Assembly (NCBI GenBank): GCA_947174175.1
Contig: CAMWHW010000046.1
Coordinates: 1 to 7,377, forward strand
Length of the DNA: 7,377 nt
Direction: 5' to 3'
Source of the DNA: an uncultured Clostridia bacterium
Lineage (GTDB): Bacteria > Bacillota > Clostridia > Christensenellales > Borkfalkiaceae
Part shown: positions 6,609 through 7,377 of the stretch, in pieces
Numbering within the stretch: position 1 is the first letter of the stretch
Layout: each line of letters starts with the position of its first letter
Position numbers and translations under genes: made by a program
The notes under the pieces: generated by a model
The model's database searches: none
Seen by the model: the letters and a program-made list of their open reading frames with translations, nothing else
Told to the model about the DNA's origin: nothing

Positions 6609-7377
6609 TTACTTTGTCGAGAGGTATGCCGCGGCGCGTATAAGGTCGGCTAAGGAAAGCGAGCCCGCCGCCCTTGCAAAGCCGTATTCTTGTAAAAGCT
6701 TTTCCGGTTTGTCGGGGGTAAAGGAAGTATTTTCGAGATAGCGTACGGCGGCTTCATACTGCTCTTTGCGTTCGAGATATATTTTATATCTTTCTTCGGT
6801 AACAAGACCGCAGTCGTAGCCCTTTTGCGTAAGGCGGAAGTCGGCGTTGTCCTGCCGCAGCTCAATTCTGTATTCCGCGCGGGAGGTCATCATTCTGTAA
6901 GGCTCTTCCGTGCCCTTGGTCACAAGGTCGTCGATAAGCACGCCTACATAAGCCTCGTCGCGGCCGAGAACAAGGGGAGGCATTCCGCGCAGTTTCAGGC
7001 TTGCGTTCAAGCCCGCAATAAGCCCCTGCGCCGCCGCTTCCTCGTAGCCCGATGTGCCGTTAATCTGCCCCGCGGTGTACAGTCCCTGCACCTTCTTAAA
7101 TTCAAGGGTGGGGTAGACGTCCAGCGTGTCAATGCAGTCGTATTCAATGGCGTAGGCAAAGCGCATTATATCGGCGTTTTCCAAACCTTCCACCGTGCGG
7201 TACATTTCAATTTGAATATCGTGGGGGAGGGAGGAGGACATTCCCTGAACGTACGCTTCCAGCGTGTCCGCGCCCTCGGGCTCGATAAAAATCTGATGCC
7301 TTTCCTTGTCGGCAAAGCGCACTACTTTGGTTTCTATCGAGGGGCAGTATCTCGGACCCGCCGAGGTTATGTCGCCG
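6609..7377 (-). pseudogene. mnmG: mnmG (gidA), middle part, cut by window and frameshifted at its end
   Basis: MnmG is the FAD protein that with MnmE installs the carboxymethylaminomethyl group on wobble uridine 34 of certain tRNAs. The frame is open from 7376 and enters from beyond the window. It reads [22 protein letters not shown], with the conserved catalytic-region Cys at 7346-7344 (counterpart of E. coli Cys277). [65 protein letters not shown] and [10 protein letters not shown] follow, all typical. After SLSLADLI the frame loses homology and runs RAAAYLSTK into a stop at 6611-6609. The expected continuation lies in the next frame, beginning near 6636. No other break is visible. Given how widely conserved MnmG is, an assembly or read error is as likely as a true mutation, so the gene may be intact in the organism. 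Confidence 0.88.

Noticed and set aside
1..7377. Mobile element, CRISPR array, tRNA/rRNA gene or defence system
   Set aside because: All but short gaps are filled by six recognisable housekeeping or sporulation gene segments; no terminal inverted repeats, spaced repeats or RNA gene signatures were seen.

Overview
The window looks like ordinary chromosome from an endospore-forming Firmicute, most likely of class Clostridia. The evidence is a full-length SpoIIE (found only in endospore formers), a DapL-type aminotransferase common in anaerobes, and AAGGA-type ribosome binding sites. Base composition is moderately GC-rich by eye, with many NNC/NNG codons. An uncultured gut-type lineage is plausible, but the sequence does not settle the genus.

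Layout. On the + strand, three genes run in tandem with short gaps, as in an operon: the last roughly 396 codons of pyrG (CTP synthase, 1-1191), dapL (LL-diaminopimelate aminotransferase, 1204-2385) and malQ (4-alpha-glucanotransferase, 2420-3919). A strong bidirectional hairpin terminator (3936-3969) follows malQ. It also serves the convergent - strand unit. That unit, in its transcription order, is the 3' part of mnmG (tRNA wobble-uridine modification, entering from beyond 7377 and ending at 6313), a 71-bp gap (6242-6312), and spoIIE (6241-3968).

The genes cover separate needs: pyrimidine nucleotide supply, diaminopimelate/lysine for the wall, alpha-glucan turnover, tRNA modification, and activation of the first forespore sigma factor. 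No mobile element, CRISPR array, RNA gene or defence system is visible, and I found no previously undescribed system.

Two places deserve attention. First, mnmG is split by a frameshift that the sequence locates to about 6630-6641, within a CG-rich run. Second, the spoIIE start lacks any Shine-Dalgarno sequence. It lies six bases after a perfect TATAAT, which sits inside a 16-bp perfect palindrome, so spoIIE may be transcribed without a leader or with a leader hairpin at its start.
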